Shown here: positions 46,691 through 55,031 of the stretch, in pieces
How positions within the stretch are numbered: the first letter of the stretch is position 1
Layout: the number at the start of each line of letters is the position of its first letter
NCBI RefSeq assembly: GCF_000685035.1
Contig: NZ_BAYB01000006.1
Span: forward strand, 62,001-126,000
Reading direction: 5' to 3'
Length of the DNA stretch: 64,000 nt
Source of the DNA: Paraburkholderia ferrariae NBRC 106233
Lineage (GTDB): Bacteria > Pseudomonadota > Gammaproteobacteria > Burkholderiales > Burkholderiaceae
Program-made: the position numbers and the translations under genes
Notes under the pieces: generated by a model
What the model was told of the DNA's origin: nothing
Seen by the model: only the letters and a program-made list of their open reading frames with translations
Database searches by the model: none

Positions 46691-49144
46691 ATGACGTCAC
46701 CGCAACCCAAGGCTCGCGGCGTGGGCCGCACGCTCGCCAGGATCTTCGCATGGCTCGCGCTGCTTGTGGTTGTCCTTGCGGCGGCGCTCGCGGTTTTTAT
46801 CCTCACCTTCGACTGGAATCGCGCAAAGCCCTGGGTCAACGAGAAAGTGAGCGAGGCCATCGGACGGCCGTTCGCCATCGAAGGCGACCTGAAGGTCGGC
46901 TGGCGTGCACCGGCGGGCGAGACCGGCTGGCGCGCGTGGGTGCCCTGGCCGCGCTTTTCCGCCACGCAGATCGAAGTGGCGAACCCGGACTGGGCGAAGG
47001 CGCCGCATTTCGCCACGCTCGACGAGATCGACTTCGAGGTCATGGTCCTGCCGCTCGTCGCCCGCGACATCGTCATTCCGGCCATCAATCTCGTGAATCC
47101 GTCCGTGGACGTGGAGCGGCTCGCGGACGGCCGCAACAACTGGACCTTCAAGCTGCCTGCTTCGAGCGGGCCTTCCACGTGGAAGCTCGACCTGCACGAC
47201 ATCGCCTTCGCGAAAGGCAACATCGCCGTGAGCGATCAGCAGACGAAGACCGATGTACAGATCGCCGTGGATCTGCTCGGGCGCGGCATTCCGATCGGCG
47301 AGGTGATGCAGCAGCAGGAGGCGGCCTCGCGCAGCGGCTCGGCACAGGTGATCGGCGCGGCCGGCGCGCGGCGGCTCGCGCAGCAGGCCGCGGCGCAGCA
47401 GGCTTCGGAGGCGGCGGCCGCAAGTGCGGCGAGTGCAGGCAGTGCGGCCGGTCAAACCGGGGCGGCGAGCGAGGCGGGCAGCGCTCCGCCGGGTTCGGCC
47501 AGTACGGGAACGGCACCGGCTTCCGCCACTACCGCGACCGCCTCCACGGCCAGCGGAGCGCAGCCGGGAGGCTCGCCGGCCGAACCCTTCTACGCAATCG
47601 GCTGGACGCTCAAAGGCACGTACAACAAAACGCCCGTATCCGGCACCGGCAAGCTGGGCGGCGTCCTTGCGCTGCAAGACCCGAAGCGTCCGTTCCCGGT
47701 CCAGGCCGACGTGCGCGCGGGCGACATGCACATCGCCCTGGTCGGCACGCTCACGGACCCCGCGCATCTGGCCGCTGTCGATCTGCGCCTGTGGTTGCAG
47801 GGCGAAAGCATGGCCCACCTCTACAACCTGACTGGCGTAACCCTGCCCGAGACGCCGCCCTACGCGACGGAAGGCCGCTTCGTGGGCGCATTCCATCCCG
47901 GCGCCAGCGAGTTCCGCTATGAGCAATTCACGGGCCGCGTCGGCGGCTCGGACCTGAACGGCACGCTCGCGTACGTCCAGCGCACGCCGCGGCCGCTCCT
48001 CAAGGGCGATCTGGTGTCGAACCTGCTGCAGTTCTCCGACCTCGCGCCGATCATCGGAGCGGACAGCTCGTCGAGCAAGGCGAAGCGCGGCGACACGGTG
48101 AAGCAGCCGGCCGACCGCGTGATTCCGGTCGAACCGTTCCGCACCGACCGCTGGAGCGCCATCGACGCCGACGTGACCTTCACGGGCCGCCACATCGTCA
48201 AGCAGGGCAGCCTGCCGATCTCCGACCTCTACACGCACGTGGTGATGACCGATGGCGTGCTGGCACTCGATCCGCTGCGCTTCGGCGTGGCGGGCGGCAC
48301 GCTCGCCACCCGCCTCACGCTCGACGGCAGCGGCGTGCCGCTCAAGGCTCGCGGCACGGTGGAAGCGCGCCATCTGAAGCTCAAGCAGTTGTTCCCGAAC
48401 TTCCAGTCGATGCAGTCGGCGCTCGGCGAGGTCAATGGCGACGCCTCGCTTTCGGCCACCGGCAATTCGCCGGCCGCGCTCGCGGCCACCTCGAACGGCG
48501 AGGTGAAGGCACTCGTCACGCAGGGCAGGATCAGCCGCCTGCTGATGGAGGCGGCGGGGCTGAACGTGGCGAACGTGGTGTACGAGAAGCTCTTCGGCAA
48601 TCGCGACGTCGAGATCAACTGCGCCGCCGCCGATTTCGTCGCGACCAACGGCGTGCTCGATCCGCGCGTTTTCGCGCTCGATACCGACGACGCCGTGATC
48701 GACATCGACGGGCCGATCAACCTGCGCGACGAGTCGCTGGATCTGAAGATCCATCCGCACACCAAGGGCTTCCGGGTGTTTTCGCTGCGCTCGCCGCTCT
48801 ACGCGAAGGGCACCTTCAAGAATCCGCACGTGGGCGTGGATGCGACGGCGCTCGCGCTGCGCGGCGGAGCGATGGTGGGGCTCGGCCTCCTCAATCCGTT
48901 TGCGGCCCTGATTCCGCTGATCGCGCCGAGCAACAACAAGCCGCTGCCGTGCGGCGAACTCATGGCGCAGATGCGCACGCATCCGGTGGCGCCGCCGCCC
49001 GGCCAGGCGATGCGCGCAGGCCCGGGCGCGGCCAAGGCCGCCGCGGGCAGCACGGGCAATGCGGGCAGTACCGGGAATGCGGCGAGAACGGTTCGCCCGC
49101 CTGCGGTGCAGGCGGACCCTTCGACGCTTTACAAGGGAAGCTGA
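46691..49144 (+). CDS. AsmA family protein
   Basis: 817 residues. An N-terminal membrane anchor (LARIFAWLALLVVVLAAALAVFIL) is followed by the AsmA N-terminal region (FDWNRAKPWVNEKVSEAIGRPFAIEGDLKV) and a C-terminal AsmA_2 domain with the signature GRISRLLMEAAGLNVANVVYEKLFGNRDVEINCA. Proteins of this group form periplasmic bridges for lipids or affect outer-membrane biogenesis. An Ala/Ser/Gly-rich insertion covers about residues 230-298, and the C-terminus is low complexity. The gene is divergent from fetA and convergent with the following hypothetical gene. Confidence 0.9.
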   Translation: MTSPQPKARGVGRTLARIFAWLALLVVVLAAALAVFILTFDWNRAKPWVNEKVSEAIGRPFAIEGDLKVGWRAPAGETGWRAWVPWPRFSATQIEVANPDWAKAPHFATLDEIDFEVMVLPLVARDIVIPAINLVNPSVDVERLADGRNNWTFKLPASSGPSTWKLDLHDIAFAKGNIAVSDQQTKTDVQIAVDLLGRGIPIGEVMQQQEAASRSGSAQVIGAAGARRLAQQAAAQQASEAAAASAASAGSAAGQTGAASEAGSAPPGSASTGTAPASATTATASTASGAQPGGSPAEPFYAIGWTLKGTYNKTPVSGTGKLGGVLALQDPKRPFPVQADVRAGDMHIALVGTLTDPAHLAAVDLRLWLQGESMAHLYNLTGVTLPETPPYATEGRFVGAFHPGASEFRYEQFTGRVGGSDLNGTLAYVQRTPRPLLKGDLVSNLLQFSDLAPIIGADSSSSKAKRGDTVKQPADRVIPVEPFRTDRWSAIDADVTFTGRHIVKQGSLPISDLYTHVVMTDGVLALDPLRFGVAGGTLATRLTLDGSGVPLKARGTVEARHLKLKQLFPNFQSMQSALGEVNGDASLSATGNSPAALAATSNGEVKALVTQGRISRLLMEAAGLNVANVVYEKLFGNRDVEINCAAADFVATNGVLDPRVFALDTDDAVIDIDGPINLRDESLDLKIHPHTKGFRVFSLRSPLYAKGTFKNPHVGVDATALALRGGAMVGLGLLNPFAALIPLIAPSNNKPLPCGELMAQMRTHPVAPPPGQAMRAGPGAAKAAAGSTGNAGSTGNAARTVRPPAVQADPSTLYKGS

Positions 49145-49152
49145 GACGCGCG

Positions 49153-49605
49153 CTAGCGCAGCGAACGCGGGGCGGTGTCTCCCGCCGCGTCCTGGCGGCG
49201 GGTCACGCGGCGCGAGGAGAGCGTGGGCCGCACTGCGCCGAATTCGGGCAGGATGCGGCTGCGTGCGCAACTCGCGAACACGAGGAAGCCGAAGCCGTCC
49301 GCCTCGTACCAGTAGCCGCCGTTCTCCAGGCCTTCGATAGGCTGTTCGAGCGCATGCGCAATGGATTCGATGCAACGCCGCCGCAACTCGCTCGTGGCGG
49401 GATAGGGCGGCTGCGCACCGCGCACGCTGCACAGGAGGACGTCGAGCCCCGGCAGGACATGGGCGTAGAGCACCGGCTCGTCCTGCGCGCGGGCGCGCGC
49501 GATCTTGGTGTCGAGCTGGCCGAATGGCTTGAAGTGGCTGAGCACGGCGAGGAAAGACTCGTCTGCGTCCGCCTTGGAGCGTTTACGCTTTTTCGGGAAG
49601 GACAT
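49153..49605 (-). CDS. hypothetical protein, basic N-terminus
   Basis: 150 residues from the ATG at 49605, which has AGGCGAG shortly upstream. The N-terminus is highly basic (MSFPKKRKRSKADADESF), the middle has ALEQPIEGLENGGYWYEADGFGFLVFASCARSRI, and the C-terminus is Arg-rich. No signal peptide. I do not recognise the family. The frame stays open to 49761 on the minus strand, but that part overlaps a sequence with a tRNA T-arm-like motif and looks noncoding. Its stop lies 8 nt from that of asmA, so the two genes are convergent. Confidence 0.6.
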   Translation of the reverse strand: MSFPKKRKRSKADADESFLAVLSHFKPFGQLDTKIARARAQDEPVLYAHVLPGLDVLLCSVRGAQPPYPATSELRRRCIESIAHALEQPIEGLENGGYWYEADGFGFLVFASCARSRILPEFGAVRPTLSSRRVTRRQDAAGDTAPRSLR

Positions 49606-50031
49606 AAAAACTCGCCTGAAAAAGGATTGCAAAAAACGCAGCTGTCCCATGCGACCACTCCCGGTTTTGCGCGCCGCACGTCGATCCTTTATAGCATAGG
49701 GTCTTGCAGGATTCACGAGGATTCGAACCTGGCCTTCGCCCTCGCGGGATGCTGCGTTCACTGTGCTGGACCGCTCGCCGCGCTCTCATGTAAGTATCCC
49801 GGCGTTCTTTCTTCCTGTTCTTTGTCTCCGTATTCATAATAGACCCGACGGCCCGCACGGTGGGGGCATCGTTCATAAAAAAACGGCCTTTTTCCGCCCA
49901 TCTGTGAGTGGCGCCACATCCGTTGTCAGCGCGGAATTTCGCGTCGATAATATTCGGGTTCTGGTGCCTGCGGCCGCCCTGCGTCGTGCGGGCTACCGCG
50001 CCGGCCCGACCCGCCCACCGCCAGACCCGTC
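49606..50031. other. intergenic region before the phosphorelay cluster
   Basis: 426 bp. It contains a GGATTCGAACC motif (49720-49730), which is the reverse complement of a tRNA T-arm, in a weakly tRNA-like context (49709-49799), a CATAAT box (49835-49840), an A-run at 49878-49884, and a good promoter at 49923-49951. No gene is recognised. Confidence 0.55.
49923..49951 (+). promoter_or_regulatory. sigma-70 promoter of the histidine kinase cluster
   Basis: TTGTCA (49923-49928), a 17-nt spacer and GATAAT (49946-49951), each five of six bases from consensus. The predicted leader to the kinase ATG is about 75 nt. Confidence 0.7.
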
Positions 50032-51753
50032 ATGAAACTGTTCACCAAGGGGTTGCTGCTGATTGCGATTCCCAGCGTCATCGAACTCGTGCTGCTAGGC
50101 GTCGTGTTCGACACGCAGGAGGCCGCCACGCGCGCCGCGCGCAGCGCCGAAAACAGCAAGCAGATCCTCTGGCAGGCCTCGAGCCTCGTCGATCCGCTCC
50201 TGCGCGAGTCCGCGCGCGTGCGCACGGGCATTGCGCTCGAAGACCCGTCCTTCATCGATCGCCACGCGGTCTGGACCGAGTTTGCGGACCGCATTGCGCT
50301 CCTGTCGCGCATGGTGGCCGATAACCCGGCGCAGCTCGCGCGCGTCGATCACATGCGCGCGGCTGCCTACGCCTGGCGGGCGCAGGCGGGCGACGTCGCC
50401 GACGCCCTGCGCGCGGGCCGCAGCATTGCCTGGGCGCGCGCGCAGGGCGCCGCGCTGCCGCCCGAGATCGAAACCGTGCGCAGCGAACTGGCCGAATTCA
50501 TCGACGCGGAGGCGCAGCTCGACGCGCGGCGCACGGCGTCGTCGAGCTTCACGCGCGAGCGCCAGCAGGATGCGCTGATCGCCGCCGTGGTCGGCTCGAT
50601 GCTGGTGTGGGGCGCGGCCGCCATCGTGTTTGCGCGCAACGTCGGCGGGCGGCTCGCGGCGCTCGGCGACAATGCGTGGCGCCTGGGCGAGGGGGGGAAG
50701 CTTGCGCCGGCGCTCTCGGGCAATGACGAAATCGCCGCGCTCGACGCCGTGCTGCATCAGACCAGCACGCGCCTGCGCGACGCGGAACGCGAGCAGGTGG
50801 CGCTCAAGCGCCAGTTGCAGGCGCGCGCCGCCGACCTCACCGGCGCCAACGAGCATCTGCGCCAGGAAACGCAGGACAACGAGATGTTCATCTACAGCGT
50901 CTCGCACGACCTGCGCTCGCCGCTGGTGAATTTGCAGGGTTTCTCGAAAGAGCTCCAGGTCTCGTGCGATGATCTGCGCGCACAGATCGATTCCGCGGGC
51001 CTGCCCGCCGACGAGCATCGCCGCATGACCGAACTGCTCGACGGCGACGTGAACGAATCGCTGCAATTCCTGCGCCAGGCGGTGGGACGCGCAGCGGCCA
51101 TCATCGACGCGCTGTTGCGCATCTCGCGCGTCGGGCGGCTCGAATACCGCTGGCAGCGCGTGAATATGGGGCGCATCGTGGAGCGGGTGCTCACCGGACT
51201 CGAATCGGGCCGCGGGCTCGATGCGGCGCGCATCGACGTGCGCGAGCTGCCGCCCGCCTGGGGCGATCCGGCCGCCATCGAGCAGATTTTCGGCAATCTG
51301 GTCGATAACGCGCTGCAGCATCTCGATCCGGGCCGCCCGGGACACATCGAAATCGGTGCGCTCGCGGTTCTGCCGGAGGAAGGCGGCGCGGGCAACGCGA
51401 GCGAAGTGAGCAACGTGGACGGCCGGGAGGCGGCGGCAAAGCCGGCGCCCCGCACGGGCGCGGCGACGCAGCCCCGTACACGGACCTATTATGTGCGCGA
51501 CAATGGCGTCGGGATACCGGCGGCCTACCTGCCGAAGCTGTTCCGTGCGTTCCAGCGCCTGCATGGCGCAGGCACGGGCGGCAGCGCGGGCCGGGAAGGC
51601 AAGGCGAGCAGTGTGGGCGGCGAGGGCATCGGCCTCGTGCTCGCCCGCCGCATTGCGGAACGGCACGGCGGGCGGATGTGGGTGGAATCGGTCGAAGGGA
51701 GCGGCTCGACGTTTTTCGTCGCGCTGCCGGAACAACCGCTGCGTGCAGCATGA
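50032..51753 (+). CDS. membrane sensor histidine kinase (CHASE3-like sensor)
   Basis: 573 residues. Two transmembrane segments (about 5-24 and 180-200) enclose a helical periplasmic domain of CHASE3 type. A HAMP-like linker and coiled coil follow, then the histidine box SVSHDLRSPLVN (His292) and an ATPase domain with N-box NLVDNALQH, G1 DNGVGIP and G2 GGEGIGLVLARRI. The ATPase carries a low-complexity insert (EEGGAGNASEVSNVDGREAA). The SHDLRSPL type is shared with phytochrome-like kinases. It should autophosphorylate and pass phosphate to the response regulator encoded next. The ligand is unknown. Confidence 0.9.
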   Translation: MKLFTKGLLLIAIPSVIELVLLGVVFDTQEAATRAARSAENSKQILWQASSLVDPLLRESARVRTGIALEDPSFIDRHAVWTEFADRIALLSRMVADNPAQLARVDHMRAAAYAWRAQAGDVADALRAGRSIAWARAQGAALPPEIETVRSELAEFIDAEAQLDARRTASSSFTRERQQDALIAAVVGSMLVWGAAAIVFARNVGGRLAALGDNAWRLGEGGKLAPALSGNDEIAALDAVLHQTSTRLRDAEREQVALKRQLQARAADLTGANEHLRQETQDNEMFIYSVSHDLRSPLVNLQGFSKELQVSCDDLRAQIDSAGLPADEHRRMTELLDGDVNESLQFLRQAVGRAAAIIDALLRISRVGRLEYRWQRVNMGRIVERVLTGLESGRGLDAARIDVRELPPAWGDPAAIEQIFGNLVDNALQHLDPGRPGHIEIGALAVLPEEGGAGNASEVSNVDGREAAAKPAPRTGAATQPRTRTYYVRDNGVGIPAAYLPKLFRAFQRLHGAGTGGSAGREGKASSVGGEGIGLVLARRIAERHGGRMWVESVEGSGSTFFVALPEQPLRAA

Positions 51754-51802
51754 AAGCGGCCGCGCACGCCGGCGGGAAGCCGAGACCCCTTGGAGAAGCG
51801 AA

Positions 51803-52276
51803 ATGACAAACGGGGAACGCGTCAGCATCGTGCTGATCGAAGACGACGATGGACATGCCACGCTGGTCGAGCGCAATTTGCGGCGCTCGGGCATTTCGAA
51901 CGGGTTCGTGCGGTTTTCGGACGGCCAGCAGGCGCTCGATTATTTCTTTGGACCGCCGGGCGCCGTGGCGCCGGATATCCCCGCGCGCGACGACCTCGCG
52001 AATTTCGTCGTGCTGCTGGACCTGCGCATGCCGCGCGTGGACGGGTTCGAGGTGCTGCGCCGCCTGAAGGCCGATCCGGTCACGGCGTCGGTGCCGGTGA
52101 TCGTGCTGACCACCACCGACGACCCGCGCGAGATCGAGCGCTGCTACGAACTGGGCTGCAACGTCTATGTCACGAAGCCCGTCGAGTACGATGCCTTCAT
52201 CGAAGCCGTGCGGCGGCTCGGCTTCTTCCTGCAGGTGGTCAAGCTGCCGCCGGGGCACCGCTACACCGGCTCGTGA
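51803..52276 (+). CDS. single-domain response regulator (Rcp1-like)
   Basis: 157 residues, a receiver domain only. Phosphoacceptor Asp73 in LLDLRMPRVDG, the acidic pair in LIEDDDGH, and the conserved Thr and Lys (VLTTTDD, VTKPVEY). It has no output domain. The form EDDDGHATLVERNLRRSG with a short loop is like the Rcp1 family that pairs with phytochrome-type kinases. It lies between the sensor kinase and the hybrid kinase and probably relays phosphate between them. GGAGA precedes the ATG at 51803. Confidence 0.92.
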   Translation: MTNGERVSIVLIEDDDGHATLVERNLRRSGISNGFVRFSDGQQALDYFFGPPGAVAPDIPARDDLANFVVLLDLRMPRVDGFEVLRRLKADPVTASVPVIVLTTTDDPREIERCYELGCNVYVTKPVEYDAFIEAVRRLGFFLQVVKLPPGHRYTGS

Positions 52277-52339
52277 CGCCCGCAACCCGATGAAACGATC
52301 AATACCGCGCGTCCCGACGCCCGGAGGAATGTCCCGCGC

Positions 52340-54319
52340 ATGAACGACGAAGTCACCCTGCTGGAGGGCGCGCACGTGCTGGTCGTCGACGACGACGACG
52401 GCATCCTGCGGCTCGCGCGCAAATCGCTCGTCCGCGCCGGCGCGCGCGTGGACACCTGCACGAGCGTAGGCGAGGCGGGAGCGCTGCTCGCGCTGCAAAC
52501 GCCGGACGTACTCGTGCTCGACTATCAGCTCGACGGGGCGGAGACCGGGCTCGACTTCTTTCGCCGCCTGCGTTCGCAGGACGTGCGCGTGCCGGCCATA
52601 CTCGTGACCGGCTTCACCGACGAATCGCGCGTGATCGCCGCGCTGCGCGCGGGCGTGTCCGACGTGGTGCCGAAGTCCGGCGACTATCTCGACTACCTGC
52701 CCGAGGCGGTGGCGCGCGTGCTCTCCCAGGTCGCGCTGCAACGCGCTTCCGACGAGTCGCTCCTGCTGCGCGATCGCGAGGAGCACTACCGCACGCTTTC
52801 GGAGGCGCTGCCGCACCTCGTGCTCACCTGCGGCGCGGACGGCAACTGCGACTTCCTCTCGAAACAGTGGCTCGAATACACGGGACTCGACTCGCGCTAT
52901 TCGCACGGTCTCGCCTGGCTCGACGCCGTGCATCCCGACGACCGCGAGGACATCCGCCGCAGTTGGCTGAAGGCCGTGGGGAGCGGCGCGACCGATTACC
53001 GCCACGAACTGCGCATTCGCCGCCACGACGGCGCGTATCGTTGGTTCGATGTCCGTATCGTTGCGATGCGCAATCCGCGCGGCGGCGTGAACAAGTGGTT
53101 CGGCAGCTGCACCGACATTCACGCGCAGCGCGAATCGACCGAGGAACGCGAGCTTCTGCTGGCTTCCGAGCAGGCCGCGCGCCAGGCGGCGGAAGAAGCG
53201 AACCGCGCCAAGGACCGCTTCCTCGCGATGCTCTCGCACGAGCTGCGCACGCCGCTTACGCCGGTGCTGGCCGGCACGCGGCTACTCGAACAGATTCCCG
53301 ATCTGCCCGAGGCCGCGCGCGCAGGCGTGCTGATGATCCGCCGCAACATCGAACTCGAAGCCCGCCTGATCGACGACCTGCTCGACCTCACGCGCGTGGC
53401 GAACGGCAAGCTGAGCCTCGCGCTCGATACGGTGGACGTGCACGAGGTCATCGACGCCGTGCTCGAACTCTTCCACAGCGAAATCCAGGTGAAGCAGCAG
53501 GACGTGCATGTCGATCTGCGCGCGCAGCACCATTACGTGCGCGGCGACCGCGCCCGCCTGCAGCAGATGTTCTGGAATCTCGTGCGCAACGCCGCGAAGT
53601 TCACGCCGGACGGCGGACATATCTACGTGCGCACGCGCGACGAACGCATGCACGTGCTGATCGAAGTGGAAGACACGGGCATCGGCATCGAGCCCGAGCA
53701 GATCAGCAAGCTTTTCAACGCCTTCGAGCAGGGCAGCCACAACATGACGCGGCAGTTCGGCGGCCTCGGCCTCGGTCTTGCTGTGACCAAGGCGCTGACC
53801 GAGGCGCACGGCGGCACCGTGACGGCGAAGAGCCCCGGCACGCATTGCGGCGCGACGTTTTCCATCGTGCTGCCCACCGCTACGCCGGTGCCGGGCGCCG
53901 ACGTGCCGGCGGACCGGGACAGCCCGCATCTGGCCGGCGCGCTCGACATCCTGCTGATCGAGGATCACGAAGACACGGCCGAGGTCATGTCGCAGTTGAT
54001 CCGTGGGCTCGGCCACGAAGTTGCGGTGGCAGGCAGCGTGGCCGATGCGCTCGCGCTCGCGGCGCAAGTGCGCTTCGATCTCGTGGTGAGCGACATCGGC
54101 CTGCCGGACGGCACCGGCATCGACTTCATCCACGCGTTTCGCGAGCACTCGGAGGCGCCGGCCATCGCGCTCACGGGTTTCGGCACCGACGACGACGTGC
54201 GCCGCTGCCTCGACGCGGGCTTCACGGCGCACCTCACGAAGCCCATCAACTTCGAGCACCTCGAGCGGCTGATCGACGATGCCGCGGTGACACGCGCGAC
54301 GCAGCGCCCCGCGTTTTGA
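52340..54319 (+). CDS. hybrid histidine kinase, REC-PAS-HK-REC
   Basis: 659 residues. Domain order: receiver (Asp61 in VLVLDYQLDG) at 10-130, a PAS domain at about 145-265 (HYRTLSEALPHLVLTCGADG, WLDAVHPDDREDIRRSW), histidine box LSHELRTPLTP (His300), ATPase with NLVRNAAKF, DTGIGIEP and GGLGLGLAVTKAL, and a C-terminal receiver (Asp585 in VVSDIGLPDG). There is no membrane segment, so it is cytoplasmic. With a receiver at the front it could be driven by the upstream kinase or by phosphate from the single-domain regulator. No DNA-binding output is encoded nearby. Confidence 0.92.
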   Translation: MNDEVTLLEGAHVLVVDDDDGILRLARKSLVRAGARVDTCTSVGEAGALLALQTPDVLVLDYQLDGAETGLDFFRRLRSQDVRVPAILVTGFTDESRVIAALRAGVSDVVPKSGDYLDYLPEAVARVLSQVALQRASDESLLLRDREEHYRTLSEALPHLVLTCGADGNCDFLSKQWLEYTGLDSRYSHGLAWLDAVHPDDREDIRRSWLKAVGSGATDYRHELRIRRHDGAYRWFDVRIVAMRNPRGGVNKWFGSCTDIHAQRESTEERELLLASEQAARQAAEEANRAKDRFLAMLSHELRTPLTPVLAGTRLLEQIPDLPEAARAGVLMIRRNIELEARLIDDLLDLTRVANGKLSLALDTVDVHEVIDAVLELFHSEIQVKQQDVHVDLRAQHHYVRGDRARLQQMFWNLVRNAAKFTPDGGHIYVRTRDERMHVLIEVEDTGIGIEPEQISKLFNAFEQGSHNMTRQFGGLGLGLAVTKALTEAHGGTVTAKSPGTHCGATFSIVLPTATPVPGADVPADRDSPHLAGALDILLIEDHEDTAEVMSQLIRGLGHEVAVAGSVADALALAAQVRFDLVVSDIGLPDGTGIDFIHAFREHSEAPAIALTGFGTDDDVRRCLDAGFTAHLTKPINFEHLERLIDDAAVTRATQRPAF

Positions 54320-54340
54320 TGCGCGCGCCTCCGCAATGAA

Positions 54341-54380
54341 AAAGCCCGCGCAGGCATGACGCCTGCGCGGGCTTTCGCGC
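54341..54380. terminator. terminator between the hybrid kinase and mscL
   Basis: A perfect 15-bp stem AAAGCCCGCGCAGGC/GCCTGCGCGGGCTTT (54341-54355 with 54361-54375) and loop ATGAC. On the minus strand the stem ends in five T, so it best serves mscL; on the plus strand it has only three. Confidence 0.9.
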
Positions 54381-54400
54381 ATGCCGCCGTGAGCGGACGT

Positions 54401-54847
54401 TCAGCGCGGATTGCTCTTGAGCGAATCGCGAATCTCACGCAGCAGGATCACGTCTTCCGGCGTGGGCGGCGGCGCTGCCGGAGCGGCTTCGGCCGGCTGG
54501 CGCAGCTTGTTGATGAACTTCACCATCAGAAAGATGATGAACGCGAGGATCACGAAGTTGATCGCGACCGTGATGAACGAGCCGTAGCCGAACGCGGCTA
54601 CGCCGGCCGTCTGCAGGTCCTTGTACGAATCGGGGTTGCCCTTGAAGCTCGGCGGAATGTCGCCGAGGCGGATGAACTTGTTCGAGAAGTCGAGGCCGCC
54701 CGTGATGACGCCGATGACCGGCATGATCAGGTCTTTCACCACCGAGTTGACGATGTTGGAAAACGCCCCGCCGATAATCACACCGACGGCGAGGTCCATC
54801 ACATTGCCTTTGACGGCGAATTCCTTGAATTCCTTGATCATGCTCAT
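54401..54847 (-). CDS. mscL: large-conductance mechanosensitive channel MscL
   Basis: 148 residues. The N-terminal helix [46 protein letters not shown] forms TM1 with the gate, and the second membrane helix is [25 protein letters not shown]. It opens to release solutes on osmotic downshock. The ATG at 54847 is chosen for the standard start and has GGAGA upstream; 17 extra in-frame residues are rejected. A clear terminator follows. Confidence 0.96.
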   Translation of the reverse strand: MSMIKEFKEFAVKGNVMDLAVGVIIGGAFSNIVNSVVKDLIMPVIGVITGGLDFSNKFIRLGDIPPSFKGNPDSYKDLQTAGVAAFGYGSFITVAINFVILAFIIFLMVKFINKLRQPAEAAPAAPPPTPEDVILLREIRDSLKSNPR

Positions 54848-54997
54848 GGGCGGGTTCTCCGGGAGTGGCAAGTGGGATAGGGTGAATCCATGGCGCAATG
54901 ATAGCGAACGCCCCCGCGATGCGGTAGCGATTTGACATTTCCTGACGCTGGGCGCGACGCGAAACGCGGCATGTCCGGGTCGCGCAAACTGCCGGGC

Positions 54998-55031
54998 CGC
55001 TTCAGGGCACCGCTTCAGGGCACCGTTTCAG
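54998..55031. repeat. tandem 13-bp repeat at the threonine dehydratase stop
   Basis: CGCTTCAGGGCAC occurs at 54998-55010 and 55011-55023, with a partial third copy CGTTTCAG. The second copy contains the stop codon of the gene on the minus strand. Confidence 0.9.

Noticed and set aside
46697..49432. A 911-codon open frame on the minus strand opposite asmA
   Set aside because: Same type of antisense shadow; composition is Arg/His/Ala-biased and no recognisable motif is present.
49709..49799. A functional tRNA gene on the minus strand
   Set aside because: Only the T-arm is convincing; the acceptor stem pairs 5 of 7, no normal anticodon loop can be drawn and there is no CCA-like 3' end.
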